45,400 nt of DNA from Chromatiaceae bacterium (GTDB lineage: Bacteria > Pseudomonadota > Gammaproteobacteria > Chromatiales > Chromatiaceae): positions 1 through 45,400 of the forward strand of contig PWTO01000203.1 in assembly GCA_003562815.1 (NCBI GenBank), written 5' to 3'. Positions 12,451 through 24,345 of the stretch are shown piece by piece. The position numbers and the translations under genes are program-made. Within the stretch, counting starts at the first letter, position 1. The number at the start of each line of letters is the position of its first letter. The notes under the pieces were generated by a model that did no database searches, was not told where the DNA came from, and worked only from the letters and a program-made list of their open reading frames with translations.

Positions 12451-13434
12451 ATGGCCAGATACCGCTTGCCCCCCACCAATCGCCGCCACCCGCGCAACGC
12501 TGGCCTAAGCCGCCGGCGTCTCTCGGCCTGGCTTGAGCAACATCGAGAAATCGCCCTCGAGACCCTAAGACGGATGCTGCGCCAGCCCTTGGCGACCCTG
12601 ATGACCGTCGCCGCCGTCGCCATTGCCTTGGCCTTACCGACCGCACTCGTGGTGGTGCTCGATAACCTCAAGGCCCTCGGCGGCGACTGGCAACGCAGTG
12701 CCGCAATTTCGGTGTTCCTCGAGCAGGAACGCGACGAGGCCGAAGGCGCTCAGCTGAGCGAGCGCATTGCGCAACGCCCCGAGGTGGCGGCCGTCGCGCT
12801 GGTCAGCCGCGCCGATGGACTGGCCGAGTTTCGCGCCTACAGCGGCCTCGGCAGCGCCTTGGATCAGCTCACCGAGAACCCCCTGCCGGTGGTGCTCGAG
12901 CTACAGCTGCACCCCTCGGCCCTGGAACCGGCTCGCTTGACGCCCTTTCTCACCGCCATCGAGGCCATGCCCGAGGTTGCGTTCCTGCGTGAGGATGCGC
13001 AATGGGCGCAACGCTTTCAGGCCATCCTGGCCCTGCTACGCGCTGGGGTCGTCCTGCTTGCGCTGTTGCTTGGGCTCGGCGTGCTGCTGGTAGTCGGCAA
13101 TACCATCCGGCTCGAGATCGAGAACCGCCGCGATGAGATCCAGATTATGAGCCTGGTGGGCGCAACCAACGGTTTCGCCCGCCGTCGCTTCCTCTATAGT
13201 GGCGCTTGGTATGGTCTGCTCGGCGGCATCCTGGCCTGGCTCTTGGTCACCCTGATGGTCTGGCTGCTCGCCGGCCAAGCCGCCTCGTTAGCCGATCTCT
13301 ACCATCGCTCGTTCGCGCTCCGGGGGCTTGGCCTCACCGAGGTCGCAATCTTGCTCGCCGGCAGCGTACTGCTCGGCATCGTCGGCAGTTGGATCGCCGT
13401 CGGCCGTCACCTCGATCTCAGCGGCGACCTTTGA
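12451..13434 (+). CDS. ftsX: Cell division protein FtsX
   Basis: Permease-like ORF directly after ftsE; ISVFLEQERDEAEG, VGATNGFARRRFLYSGAWYGLLGG. Confidence 0.94.
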   Translation: MARYRLPPTNRRHPRNAGLSRRRLSAWLEQHREIALETLRRMLRQPLATLMTVAAVAIALALPTALVVVLDNLKALGGDWQRSAAISVFLEQERDEAEGAQLSERIAQRPEVAAVALVSRADGLAEFRAYSGLGSALDQLTENPLPVVLELQLHPSALEPARLTPFLTAIEAMPEVAFLREDAQWAQRFQAILALLRAGVVLLALLLGLGVLLVVGNTIRLEIENRRDEIQIMSLVGATNGFARRRFLYSGAWYGLLGGILAWLLVTLMVWLLAGQAASLADLYHRSFALRGLGLTEVAILLAGSVLLGIVGSWIAVGRHLDLSGDL

Positions 13435-13581
13435 ACAAGGCGCGCGAACTTGTCGGTCAGGATGGCATCAAACAGCGCGAGATCGAATACCGCTCGATCA
13501 ACAGGGACACCTGGGGGTTTGTCTAACTTTTGACACAGGAACTTTCCGTTCAAAGCCTGCTCGAAAACCCTGTCGCGACTA

Positions 13582-13610
13582 TTGTCAAACGTCGCCAACG
13601 CTGCTAGCAT
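13582..13610 (+). promoter_or_regulatory. Sigma70-like promoter for rpoH (TTGTCA-17-TAGCAT)
   Basis: TTGTCA 13582-13587, 17-nt spacer, TAGCAT 13605-13610, about 33 nt before the rpoH ATG. Confidence 0.7.
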
Positions 13611-13642
13611 TATTCCTGAGTAAAACACTAGGGTATTCCATC

Positions 13643-14491
13643 ATGAGCAACGACATCGCAGCCATTGGAACGTTATCGACCGGCACCATCGATAGTTACA
13701 TCTCGAGCGCCTACCAGATCCCCGTTTTGACCGCAGAGGAAGAGCGCTCCCTCGCCGTCAGACTGCGCGATAACGGCGACATGATGGCAGCCCGGCGCCT
13801 TGTGCTGTCGCACCTTCGGTTCGTCATCCGCATCGCACGCGGCTATCTCGGTTACGGGCTGCCCCTGCCAGATCTGATTCAAGAGGGCACCGTCGGCCTG
13901 ATGAAGGCCGTGCGTCGCTTCGAGCCCGACGTCGGCGTGCGCTTGGTCTCGTTTGCCGTGCACTGGATTCGCGCCGAGATCCACGAGTACATCCTGCGCA
14001 ACTGGCGCATCGTGAAGGTCGCCACCACCAAGGCACAGCGTAAGCTGTTCTTTAATCTACGCAGCTCGAAAAAGCGCCTGGGCTGGTTCACCAAGGCCGA
14101 GGTCGATAGCGTCGCCGCCGATCTCGGCGTCAAGCCCGAGACCGTCCTCGAGATGGAGTCGCGGCTTTCGAGCCACGACATGTCGTTCGACGGGCACGAC
14201 GACGACGATGACGAATCGCCGTCCGCGCCCTCGACCTATCTGCCAGATATCCGCATGGAGCCGGCCGCCGCACTCGAACGCGAGGACAACGATGGCTGGC
14301 AGCGCGAGCGCCTGTTCGCCGCCCTCGAGCAGCTCGACGAGCGCAGTAAGACGATCCTGCGCGAGCGCTGGCTGAACGAGCGCAAACAGACGTTGCACGA
14401 GTTGGCCCAGCAGTTCAATGTCTCGGCCGAGCGCATCCGCCAGATCGAGAAGAATGCGATGAACAAGCTGCGCGTTCAGCTCGAACTCTGA
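13643..14491 (+). CDS. rpoH: RNA polymerase sigma-32 factor
   Basis: LVLSHLRFVIRIARGYLGYGLPLPDLIQEGTVGLMKAVRRFEPDVGVRLVSFAVHWIRAEI, characteristic RpoH region 2. Confidence 0.97.
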   Translation: MSNDIAAIGTLSTGTIDSYISSAYQIPVLTAEEERSLAVRLRDNGDMMAARRLVLSHLRFVIRIARGYLGYGLPLPDLIQEGTVGLMKAVRRFEPDVGVRLVSFAVHWIRAEIHEYILRNWRIVKVATTKAQRKLFFNLRSSKKRLGWFTKAEVDSVAADLGVKPETVLEMESRLSSHDMSFDGHDDDDDESPSAPSTYLPDIRMEPAAALEREDNDGWQRERLFAALEQLDERSKTILRERWLNERKQTLHELAQQFNVSAERIRQIEKNAMNKLRVQLEL

Positions 14492-14687
14492 CGACGCCAA
14501 CGTTTAAGCTAGCGCATCGGCGAGCGCGGAAACCGGTGGCAAGGAAGCACGCCGGGGCATCTCGCTCGCCGAGCGTCCAGCAACCGGCCAGCAACCGGGA
14601 AGACCCGCGCGAAACCGGGTACCATCCGCAGCGACGGCTCCATCGCACCTTCCATCACGCGCGCCAACCGACCAACCGATAACCTCG

Positions 14688-16235
14688 ATGATCACTGCCT
14701 TTGCACGCCCCCGGGTTCGACTCGGCGTTGCCGGTCTCCTCACTGCCGCAGCCCTCATGACGCCACTGTTGGCTCATGCAACCGTCCCGGCCACGCCGCT
14801 CATGACCCTCTACAAGTTCAACGGACCGCTTGAGATCCCGTACTACGAGATCGGCCCCAGCGGCCCGGGTCGACCGGCCGGCAGCCTCCCGCAGGGAACC
14901 TCGGTCATCCCATGTCTCGTCGTTCGCAACGGACGCGCGCTCACCGATGACAAGGGCACCCCCTACGTTGGCTTCGAGGTCGTCGTCAATCCCGCCAAGG
15001 ACAAAGGCGAGCGCGCCACCGCACGCTTCAATCGGGTCTTCTCCGAGCGCGAATCGCTCCAGGTCGAAAACCACCATTGCGACAGCAATGTGCGTCACCT
15101 GCTCAATGTGCGTGACCTGTATGTGTTGCGCAAGCCGCCCTTCTCCGATCCGCCCGGCCAGGGCGATGCGGCAGCCGCCGAGCGCCAGGGGCAGAGCCGG
15201 CTGGATCAGATCGTGCGCGTCTTTCACAACTCGCCCGAATGCGCCTCGGTCGATGCCTCCTTGCTTGGACGCCGGGCCCGACTCGCACTCGCTTGGGATC
15301 GCTTCATCGGCAAGCACGATGGCCGCTGGGACGCGACCACGCTGGCGCGCGCCAAGCATCTCGATTACAGCATGCGCACGGCCATCTACGAGGGGCATCT
15401 CGACCGCGGCTGTTCGGCCTACGGCGCTTGCGAGCGCAATGTGGTAGTGCTCTCGATCCGCAACCGCGGGGTCGGCCAATGTCTGACGCGCCAAGGCTGT
15501 CGGTTTCCCGGCGATTTTCAAGGCATCGCCTCCGATGTCTCGCAGTACAACATCTGGGATGCCTATCTGACCCAGATTTCCGGGCTCACCTCCTGTTATC
15601 TGCGCACCGATCTTGCCAAGCGCGAACATTACGATCGTGTCCAGTTGATGTACACGCAGAGCGTTGGCGACGCCGAGACCATCCTCTACGGCGGCACGCC
15701 GGCGCTGGCGACGGTCTTTCCGGGCACGCCTCTCGCTGAGCTGACCGAGCTGCGCCATTACTACCATCCCCCGGCGATGGGTAAATGCTTCCCGCAGCAC
15801 GATCGGATCGAATACATGTCCGGCGCTGTCGCCGAGAAGGGCGCCGATCGCGTCTTGCTCGCGAACACGCGGATTCAGGTCGGCGCTCGGGTCGGGAGCG
15901 GCTATCGTTTCAAGGAGTTTCGCTTCGATCAGGAAGGCCTGATCGATGCCGTGCGCATCGAGGACAACTACCCCGGCTTCGTCGTCGATGCGCGTAAAGT
16001 GAGTTTGGGCGGCGGCAGCGGCTGCACCCCTTACGGCGTCTCCAGCGGCTGTCGCTTCTCCACCATCGGCCGCTACCGGCGCACGCCGAGTTGGCTCACG
16101 GCGGGCAAACCGCTGGCGATCAACTGCCACATCGACGACCGCAGCGAGTCATGCCGCGACAGTGGGCGCAAGCAACAGGTCACTGTCGGCGGTGCCTGCG
16201 ATGTCGATATGATGCCGGTCACACGAGTGCGTTAA
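14688..16235 (+). CDS. Cys-rich secreted/periplasmic protein of unknown function
   Basis: 515-aa ORF with N-terminal signal peptide (LLTAAALMTPLLAHA), 14 cysteines after it; no family recognised. Confidence 0.8.
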   Translation: MITAFARPRVRLGVAGLLTAAALMTPLLAHATVPATPLMTLYKFNGPLEIPYYEIGPSGPGRPAGSLPQGTSVIPCLVVRNGRALTDDKGTPYVGFEVVVNPAKDKGERATARFNRVFSERESLQVENHHCDSNVRHLLNVRDLYVLRKPPFSDPPGQGDAAAAERQGQSRLDQIVRVFHNSPECASVDASLLGRRARLALAWDRFIGKHDGRWDATTLARAKHLDYSMRTAIYEGHLDRGCSAYGACERNVVVLSIRNRGVGQCLTRQGCRFPGDFQGIASDVSQYNIWDAYLTQISGLTSCYLRTDLAKREHYDRVQLMYTQSVGDAETILYGGTPALATVFPGTPLAELTELRHYYHPPAMGKCFPQHDRIEYMSGAVAEKGADRVLLANTRIQVGARVGSGYRFKEFRFDQEGLIDAVRIEDNYPGFVVDARKVSLGGGSGCTPYGVSSGCRFSTIGRYRRTPSWLTAGKPLAINCHIDDRSESCRDSGRKQQVTVGGACDVDMMPVTRVR

Positions 16236-16241
16236 GGTCTG

Positions 16242-16270
16242 TTCACCTGGACGGGAAAGGGGGGCATAAT
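16242..16270 (+). promoter_or_regulatory. Candidate promoter TTCACC-17-CATAAT within overlapping inverted repeats
   Basis: TTCACC 16242-16247, 17 nt, CATAAT 16265-16270. Confidence 0.5.
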
Positions 16271-16334
16271 CCAGCGCTTTCCCGAACCGACCTGCCTTCG
16301 GCAGATGGCAGACGGCCAACCAGGTGAGTAGAGC

Positions 16335-17120
16335 ATGCAATACGACAATCACCTTTATCAGATCCTGGCCCCAAACCCAGCGCTGGTCGCTTCACAGCTG
16401 GACCCGGAAGCCTTCGCCAAGCATTACACGGCGGGTTCCGTGCGCTATTACGCCGGCAAAGTGGTGTTCGCGGAAATCGATCTCGATTACCGCCACCCCT
16501 ATTTCAAGATCGACGATGCGCTCGCGGGCTTGCAGCCCCACCCGGACGGCCGGCCGAAGGCGACCAAATTCATCTCCACCTACCGCGTGCTCGAGCACAT
16601 CGATCTGGAGGCCATTCAGCGCGTGTTCCTCAGCACGCAGGAAGGCTATACCCTCGGGCTCGATCCGGCACCCTATGACAAGACTCACGAGGCCGGCTTC
16701 CTGCGTATCTATGCCGATATCGCGCCCCTGCGCATGCTGGTGATGTCACGGCTCGATTTCCCGGCCTTCGGCAAGTACATCACCGATCCGGAGTTTCCCA
16801 AGGGGGCGCCGAAACAGTTCTACACGCAGATCGAGCTGGATATCGAACATTTCCTCGAAGAATTCGAGGAGCGCCCGACCATGCACCCGCCGATTCCCGG
16901 CCTGCATCCCTCGAATCTGCGCGCCGCCATCATGGAACTGCGTGCCGAGCCGAATAAGCTGACCAAGGGGCTGCGCCTCGACAGCGCTTTTGAAACCATC
17001 CCCTACAAGTTCATTCGTCACGGCTTCATGTTCGCCTCCCAGGAATCGACCCGCTTCTTTCCGATGCCCTCGATGGAGCAGATCGAGGCGACCCATTACC
17101 GCTTCTGGCGCGCCATGTAA
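16335..17120 (+). CDS. Conserved-looking hypothetical cytoplasmic protein
   Basis: 261-aa [52 protein letters not shown]...; RBS-like AGGTGAG 6 nt before ATG; upstream of hppA on the same strand. Confidence 0.82.
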   Translation: MQYDNHLYQILAPNPALVASQLDPEAFAKHYTAGSVRYYAGKVVFAEIDLDYRHPYFKIDDALAGLQPHPDGRPKATKFISTYRVLEHIDLEAIQRVFLSTQEGYTLGLDPAPYDKTHEAGFLRIYADIAPLRMLVMSRLDFPAFGKYITDPEFPKGAPKQFYTQIELDIEHFLEEFEERPTMHPPIPGLHPSNLRAAIMELRAEPNKLTKGLRLDSAFETIPYKFIRHGFMFASQESTRFFPMPSMEQIEATHYRFWRAM

Positions 17121-17127
17121 CGGCAAC

Positions 17128-17168
17128 GCGACCTCGACGCGGGAGCCGTGCCTCCGCGTCGAGGTCGC
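17128..17168. promoter_or_regulatory. Perfect 15-bp inverted repeat (hairpin) before hppA
   Basis: GCGACCTCGACGCGG-11 nt-CCGCGTCGAGGTCGC; no T-tract follows. Confidence 0.85.
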
Positions 17169-17226
17169 TGGTATCGCTGAACACGACAACGACAACGACT
17201 CGAGCGAGAAGGAGAATCTTTTCACC

Positions 17227-19248
<2,022 letters not shown>

Positions 19249-19352
19249 ACGCCGACTCCGGCGGTGCGCAGGCATCGCCGGCGCGCGCCCAGCGCGCCCT
19301 ATTGCGCGCTCACCGCGCGGCATTTTCAGGAACTGCGTTTTCCGCAGCGGTT

Positions 19353-20786
19353 CTACTCTGGACTCTCGCCGAGGGTCTGGTAGTACTGCTTGATATCCTC
19401 GCCGATGGTAGCGGTGACCTGATAGAAGACCTCGTGTGAGATCCGCACCGGTTGGCCATCGACTCGATCGGCCTGGGCACAGGTCTCGGCAATCAGCCGA
19501 TAGAGGTAGTTCAGCACGAAGCGGGGCTGCCGGAGGCGATCTAGGGCGCCGAGGATCTCGCGCTGCGGGATGACCGAGGCAAACAGATTGTCGAGCGAAT
19601 AGGGCTGGCTGGAATCGTTCCGGCAGATGCGCAGGCGGGCGGACATCATGTCGAACAGCTGCTTGTCGCCCCAGCGGAATGGATAGATGATCTTCTGCTT
19701 GTCGAAGCGCGCCTCGTTGGCCTTCTCCGAACTGGCCTTGCGCACGGCTTCGTAGAGCTGGCGCGGCAGCAGCATCTTAAAGCTGAGGTTCGGATGCAGC
19801 TGCAGGATACGATTGTTCCAGAGCGGCCAGACGAAGTCCTCCATGCGCTCACGGTCACCATTGATCAACGAGGGCTCGTCGACCTTGTCCATCACCACCA
19901 CGATCTGCTGATAGCCGAGCTTGAGCACGATATCGATGAACTTGGTCGCAAATAGCCGACGCACATCGTCATTGTCGCGCCAACCGCCGCGTTTCACGTC
20001 CTGATCCTTGAGATAGCCGCGTGGGATCGAGCGCAACGCCCGCTCGACATCCCGCGTATTGCGATCACGCACCAGGATCTCACGCTCTGCGGCGCGCGCG
20101 ACACCGCGATAGAAGGCCCCTTGCGCCAATGGCACGATACCCAATGTGAGCAGCCCGACGATCAGGCCCTGGAGTCTGCTGAAGGCGCCTTTGAACACCC
20201 CCCGCGCTAACAATCGCCGAGCCAGCGTCGAGATGATGCGATTGTAACGATCCGGTGGGCCGCTGACATAGAAGGCCATCAGCATCATCAGATCATGACG
20301 CTGGTATCGCTCCAGGCGCTCCAAGGGGATATCGGCGCTTTTGAACTCTTTTATCAAGGCCTCCATGCCACAGACCAGGATCGCGTCTAGATGTTGCGCC
20401 AAGCCAAAATCCTTCAGCGTGACTGCCACCTGACGGCGCCGATCTTGTTCGAGTTTACGCTTGAAGGCCTCGAGGAAGCCGTTGAAGTCATCGTAGCGCA
20501 GCATCAGGATGCGCCCCTGATCCTGATGCTCACTGTTGTAATGTTCGATGTTCCTTTCCAGCGCCAGGCGCAACGCTGACTTGCCGCTGCCCTTGACGCC
20601 GAAGATCATCGAGGTGCCGCGCCCAGGCGGATCGCCGAAGAACTTGTCCCACGCCTGATGATTGAAGGTGTAGTCGGCCTCGTTGACGAGTTCCTCGAAC
20701 ACCTTGTCGTTCTGCGCTTCTTCCTCGATGAAAGGATTGCGAGCGAGCCCATGAGACTCTAGAAATTGCGACATCGCAATGGACAT
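19353..20786 (-). CDS. P-loop NTPase, KAP-like (hydrophobic segment between Walker A and Walker B)
   Basis: Walker A FGVKGSGKSALR; hydrophobic LQGLIVGLLTLGIVPLAQGAFY; Walker-B-like IVVVMDKVDEPSL. Confidence 0.8.
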   Translation of the reverse strand: MSIAMSQFLESHGLARNPFIEEEAQNDKVFEELVNEADYTFNHQAWDKFFGDPPGRGTSMIFGVKGSGKSALRLALERNIEHYNSEHQDQGRILMLRYDDFNGFLEAFKRKLEQDRRRQVAVTLKDFGLAQHLDAILVCGMEALIKEFKSADIPLERLERYQRHDLMMLMAFYVSGPPDRYNRIISTLARRLLARGVFKGAFSRLQGLIVGLLTLGIVPLAQGAFYRGVARAAEREILVRDRNTRDVERALRSIPRGYLKDQDVKRGGWRDNDDVRRLFATKFIDIVLKLGYQQIVVVMDKVDEPSLINGDRERMEDFVWPLWNNRILQLHPNLSFKMLLPRQLYEAVRKASSEKANEARFDKQKIIYPFRWGDKQLFDMMSARLRICRNDSSQPYSLDNLFASVIPQREILGALDRLRQPRFVLNYLYRLIAETCAQADRVDGQPVRISHEVFYQVTATIGEDIKQYYQTLGESPE

Positions 20787-20993
20787 GGGAAAGATACCTT
20801 TTCGACGTCAATAGAGGGCGTGCCTGCGCGCACAGCCCGTCGGCGCTCACGCGAGCACGCCCTGGTCAGTTTCCGCGAGCGATGCGGAGCAGCGGCGCGC
20901 AGGGATGATGGTTAACGTGTTGTGGCTATCCTGCCATAGTGACGGGACGCTGTCTTGTTGATCGCGCACCGAACCGCCGCGCCGAGGCGGCCC

Positions 20994-22205
20994 TCACGGC
21001 GGCGCTATCAGCACATCGGCGGACCGGTCTGCCCACCAAACCGCCTGGAGATAGGCATCGGTCATCTGTGAAGGGGTCAGATGCGCGAACCGGGCTTGCT
21101 GAAAATGGCTCTGCTCGTAAGCGATCACGCTTGCCAGCGCCTCGCCATAAGGCCCTCGGTGATGTAACAGCGCATCCCGCACCTCGCTGGTCAGCGGCAG
21201 CGCATCGAGCACCTCCGCCAAGGGTACCCGCATCATCGCATCGAGCAGCGAGAACAGCCCCACAGTGAAATAGCTGTCGGCATGCGCCCGCCCGGCAAAC
21301 GTGGCCAGCAGCTCGCACATCTTGGCGCGATGGATGCCTTGAACCATCAGTTCGCTGGACTGGTTGTCGAGCTTGGCGAGCAGTAACAACGAGGCCCAGC
21401 GCTGGATGCGTTGGGTGCCGAGGTAGACCACCGCCGCGCGCAGCGATTCGACCACTCTGGGCAGCGCGAAGAAGGCGGAATTGAGGTGGCGTAGCAGTTT
21501 GTAGCTGAGCGTGACATCCTGGCTGATGATCTCTTCAAGCTCCGAGACATCGACGTCTGGGTTCTGCAACCGGGTCGTCAACTCCAGCAGCTTCAGCCGA
21601 TTGGTCGGGATTTGAGCGCCCTGCACGATATTAGGCCGGGACAGGAAGTAGCCCTGAAAGTAATCGAAACCGAGCTGTTTGCAGTAGTCGAAGGCCTCCT
21701 CGGTTTCGACCTTTTCCGCCAATAGCTTGACATCGTACGCACGCAGCAAGCGCACATGTTCAACGAGTTCCTGCCGCGACAATGCCATGAGATCGAGCTT
21801 GACGATGTGCGCGAGTTCCATGAAAGGCCGCACCGAGTCCTGGAAGACAAAATCATCCAGCGCCACCATGAAGCCGTCGCGCACATAGGCTTGCAATCCG
21901 GCGATCACATCGGCATCGGGCCGCACATCCTCCAGCACCTCCAGCACCACGCGGGTGGCGGGCAATGGCAGTGATTCACGATCAACCAGGAAGCGCCGGG
22001 TAAGATTGATGAAGGCGCGATGCGGGCCCACGATGCGATCGAGGCCGAACTCCAGAAACACATTCACGATCACCTGCGACGTCGCCCGGTCGCCATCCAT
22101 CTCGCCCGCATAGTTCCCGGAACCATCGCGGAACAAGAGTTCGTAGCCGTACAGATTCGAGTTCCGATCGAAGATCGGTTGACGTCCGACGAAAATCTCG
22201 TCCAC
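20994..22205 (-). CDS. EAL-HDOD domain signalling protein with degenerate EAL
   Basis: MDEIFVGRQPIFDRNSNLYGYELLFRDG (YELLFR in place of EALLR), FDYFQGYFLSRP, HDOD region LEEIISQDVTLSYKLLRHLNSAFFALP. Confidence 0.9.
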   Translation of the reverse strand: MDEIFVGRQPIFDRNSNLYGYELLFRDGSGNYAGEMDGDRATSQVIVNVFLEFGLDRIVGPHRAFINLTRRFLVDRESLPLPATRVVLEVLEDVRPDADVIAGLQAYVRDGFMVALDDFVFQDSVRPFMELAHIVKLDLMALSRQELVEHVRLLRAYDVKLLAEKVETEEAFDYCKQLGFDYFQGYFLSRPNIVQGAQIPTNRLKLLELTTRLQNPDVDVSELEEIISQDVTLSYKLLRHLNSAFFALPRVVESLRAAVVYLGTQRIQRWASLLLLAKLDNQSSELMVQGIHRAKMCELLATFAGRAHADSYFTVGLFSLLDAMMRVPLAEVLDALPLTSEVRDALLHHRGPYGEALASVIAYEQSHFQQARFAHLTPSQMTDAYLQAVWWADRSADVLIAPP

Positions 22206-22269
22206 CGTCTATCTCCTTTGTGTGCTTCTCTCGAAACGCATCTTGCATCCCTATCCCTGCGCAGGCGCC

Positions 22270-24345
22270 TCAGCCGCCAGCGTCGGTCACTGGTCGGAAG
22301 CAGCGCACCATGCCACCACCTGGCAGTCGCCGGACCTCCGGATAGGCCTGCGCGCACTCGGCGATGGCGCGCGGGCAGCGCGGATGAAAGTGACAGCCGG
22401 CCGGGGGCGTGGCGGGTGACGGCATATCGCCCTCGAGCCGGATGATCTGGCGGCGCTCGGCCTTGTCCATCATCGGCACCGCCGAGAGCAGCGCCTGCGT
22501 ATAGGGATGGCGCGGCTCATCGAGCACCTCGTCGGCGCGCCCTTGCTCGACGATACGGCCTAGATACATCACCGCGACCTCATGCGCCAGATAGGCGACG
22601 ACTGAGATATCGTGGGTAATAAACAAATAGCTGAGCCCAAGCGCGTCCTGCAGCCGTTTGAGCAGGTTTAGGATCTGCGCCTGCACCGAGACATCCAAGG
22701 CGCTGGTCGGCTCGTCGCAGACGATCAGCTTGGGATCGACCGCGAGCGCGCGGGCAATGCAGATGCGTTGGCGTTGGCCGCCGGAGAACTCGTGCGGATA
22801 GCGATCCATCGCCTGCTCGTCGATGCCGACCTGTTCCAGCAACGCGGCTACCCGACGTCGCCGCGCGGCCCGATCCGGCTCGATGCCGAGCGCTTGCAGT
22901 CCCTCGCCGACGATGTCGCCAACCAACATGCGCGGGTTCATCGAGGCGAAGGGATCTTGGAAGATGATCTGCAGCTCTTTGCGATAGCGGCGCATCTGCC
23001 CGGCCCGAATCGCGGCGAGATCGACACCGTTGTAGCGCACCTGGCCGCCGGTCGGTGGCTCGAGCCGTAGGATCGCCTTGCCAACGGTGGTCTTGCCGCA
23101 GCCCGACTCGCCGACCAGGGCCAGGGTCTGCCCAGCCCGCAAGCGCAGATCGACGCCATCGACGGCCTTCACATGACCGACCGTGCGGCGGAACAGGCCG
23201 CGCTGAATCGGGAAGTGCACCTGCAGTCCATCGACGGCGAGCAGTGCCTGCGCCTGTACATCGGAGACGGAGACAGCCGCGCCAACACCGGCCCCACCGG
23301 CCCCACCAGCCTCAGCTTCTGCCTCTACCTCGCGGAAGCGCGCCGGCCCTTCGGCCCAGAGCAGACAGCGCACCTGTTGCTCGCGGTTGGGCTGGAACCA
23401 AGCGATCGGCGCTGCACGGCAGGCCGGCATGACCTGGCGACAGCGCTCGGCAAAGCGACAGCCGACGAAGGGCTGATCGAGCGGCGGCACCCGGCCCGGG
23501 ATCACCGCCAGCGCACCGCGCCGCTTGCGCGCGCTTGGCACGCTCTCCATCAGCGTGCGGCTGTAGGGATGCGCCGGCGCGGCGAAGAAGGCCTCGACCT
23601 CGGCCTCCTCGACGATCTGCCCGGCATACATCACCGCGAGCCGGTCGGCGGTCTCGGCGACCACGCCGAGGTCATGGGTGATCAGCAGCACCGCCATCCC
23701 GGTTTGCGCTTGCAGCCCCTTGAGCAATTGCAGAACTTGGGCCTGGATGGTGACATCGAGCGCGGTGGTCGGTTCATCGGCAATCAGCACTTGCGGGTCG
23801 CCGGCGAGCGCCATCGCGATCATCACGCGCTGCTTCATCCCGCCCGAGAGTTGGTGCGGGAACTCGCTGGCGCGCTGGGCCGGGTCCGGGATACCAACCG
23901 CCCGCAGCAGCTCGACCACCCGTTCGCCGACCGCCGCCTTTGGCAGGCGCTTGTGCAGCCGCACCGCCTCGGCGATCTGCTCGCCGACCTTGAGCACCGG
24001 GTTCAGCGAAGTCTGCGGTTCTTGGAAGATCATCGCCATGCGCCCACCGCGTACGCCGCGCATCTCGCGCTCGGTCAGCGCCAACAGCTCGGTGCCATCG
24101 AGCCGCACCGAGCCGTCGGCGATGCGCCCCGTCAGCGGTAGCAGGCGCATCAGCGACAGCGCCGTCATCGACTTGCCGCAACCCGATTCGCCAAGTAGGG
24201 CGAGGGTCTCGCCCCGGCGGATCGCGAAACCGACGCCATCGCAGACCCGCACCGGGCGCTCGCCCGCGCCGAGCTGCGCGGTCAGATTCGAGACATGCAG
24301 CAAGACATCGCTCATCGACACAGGCCCAGGCGGCGAATGCTTCAT
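22270..24345 (-). CDS. Oligopeptide-type ABC transporter, fused double ATP-binding protein (YejF-like)
   Basis: Two ABC cassettes (GESGCGKSM / [17 protein letters not shown] / FSGGQRQR); ATGA overlap with upstream permease. Confidence 0.92.
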   Translation of the reverse strand: MKHSPPGPVSMSDVLLHVSNLTAQLGAGERPVRVCDGVGFAIRRGETLALLGESGCGKSMTALSLMRLLPLTGRIADGSVRLDGTELLALTEREMRGVRGGRMAMIFQEPQTSLNPVLKVGEQIAEAVRLHKRLPKAAVGERVVELLRAVGIPDPAQRASEFPHQLSGGMKQRVMIAMALAGDPQVLIADEPTTALDVTIQAQVLQLLKGLQAQTGMAVLLITHDLGVVAETADRLAVMYAGQIVEEAEVEAFFAAPAHPYSRTLMESVPSARKRRGALAVIPGRVPPLDQPFVGCRFAERCRQVMPACRAAPIAWFQPNREQQVRCLLWAEGPARFREVEAEAEAGGAGGAGVGAAVSVSDVQAQALLAVDGLQVHFPIQRGLFRRTVGHVKAVDGVDLRLRAGQTLALVGESGCGKTTVGKAILRLEPPTGGQVRYNGVDLAAIRAGQMRRYRKELQIIFQDPFASMNPRMLVGDIVGEGLQALGIEPDRAARRRRVAALLEQVGIDEQAMDRYPHEFSGGQRQRICIARALAVDPKLIVCDEPTSALDVSVQAQILNLLKRLQDALGLSYLFITHDISVVAYLAHEVAVMYLGRIVEQGRADEVLDEPRHPYTQALLSAVPMMDKAERRQIIRLEGDMPSPATPPAGCHFHPRCPRAIAECAQAYPEVRRLPGGGMVRCFRPVTDAGG

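Noticed and set aside
14655-16130. 491-aa minus-strand ORF opposite the Cys-rich protein
   Set aside because: Ala/Arg-rich shadow composition without a plausible signal or domain; the plus-strand ORF has a signal peptide and paired cysteines.
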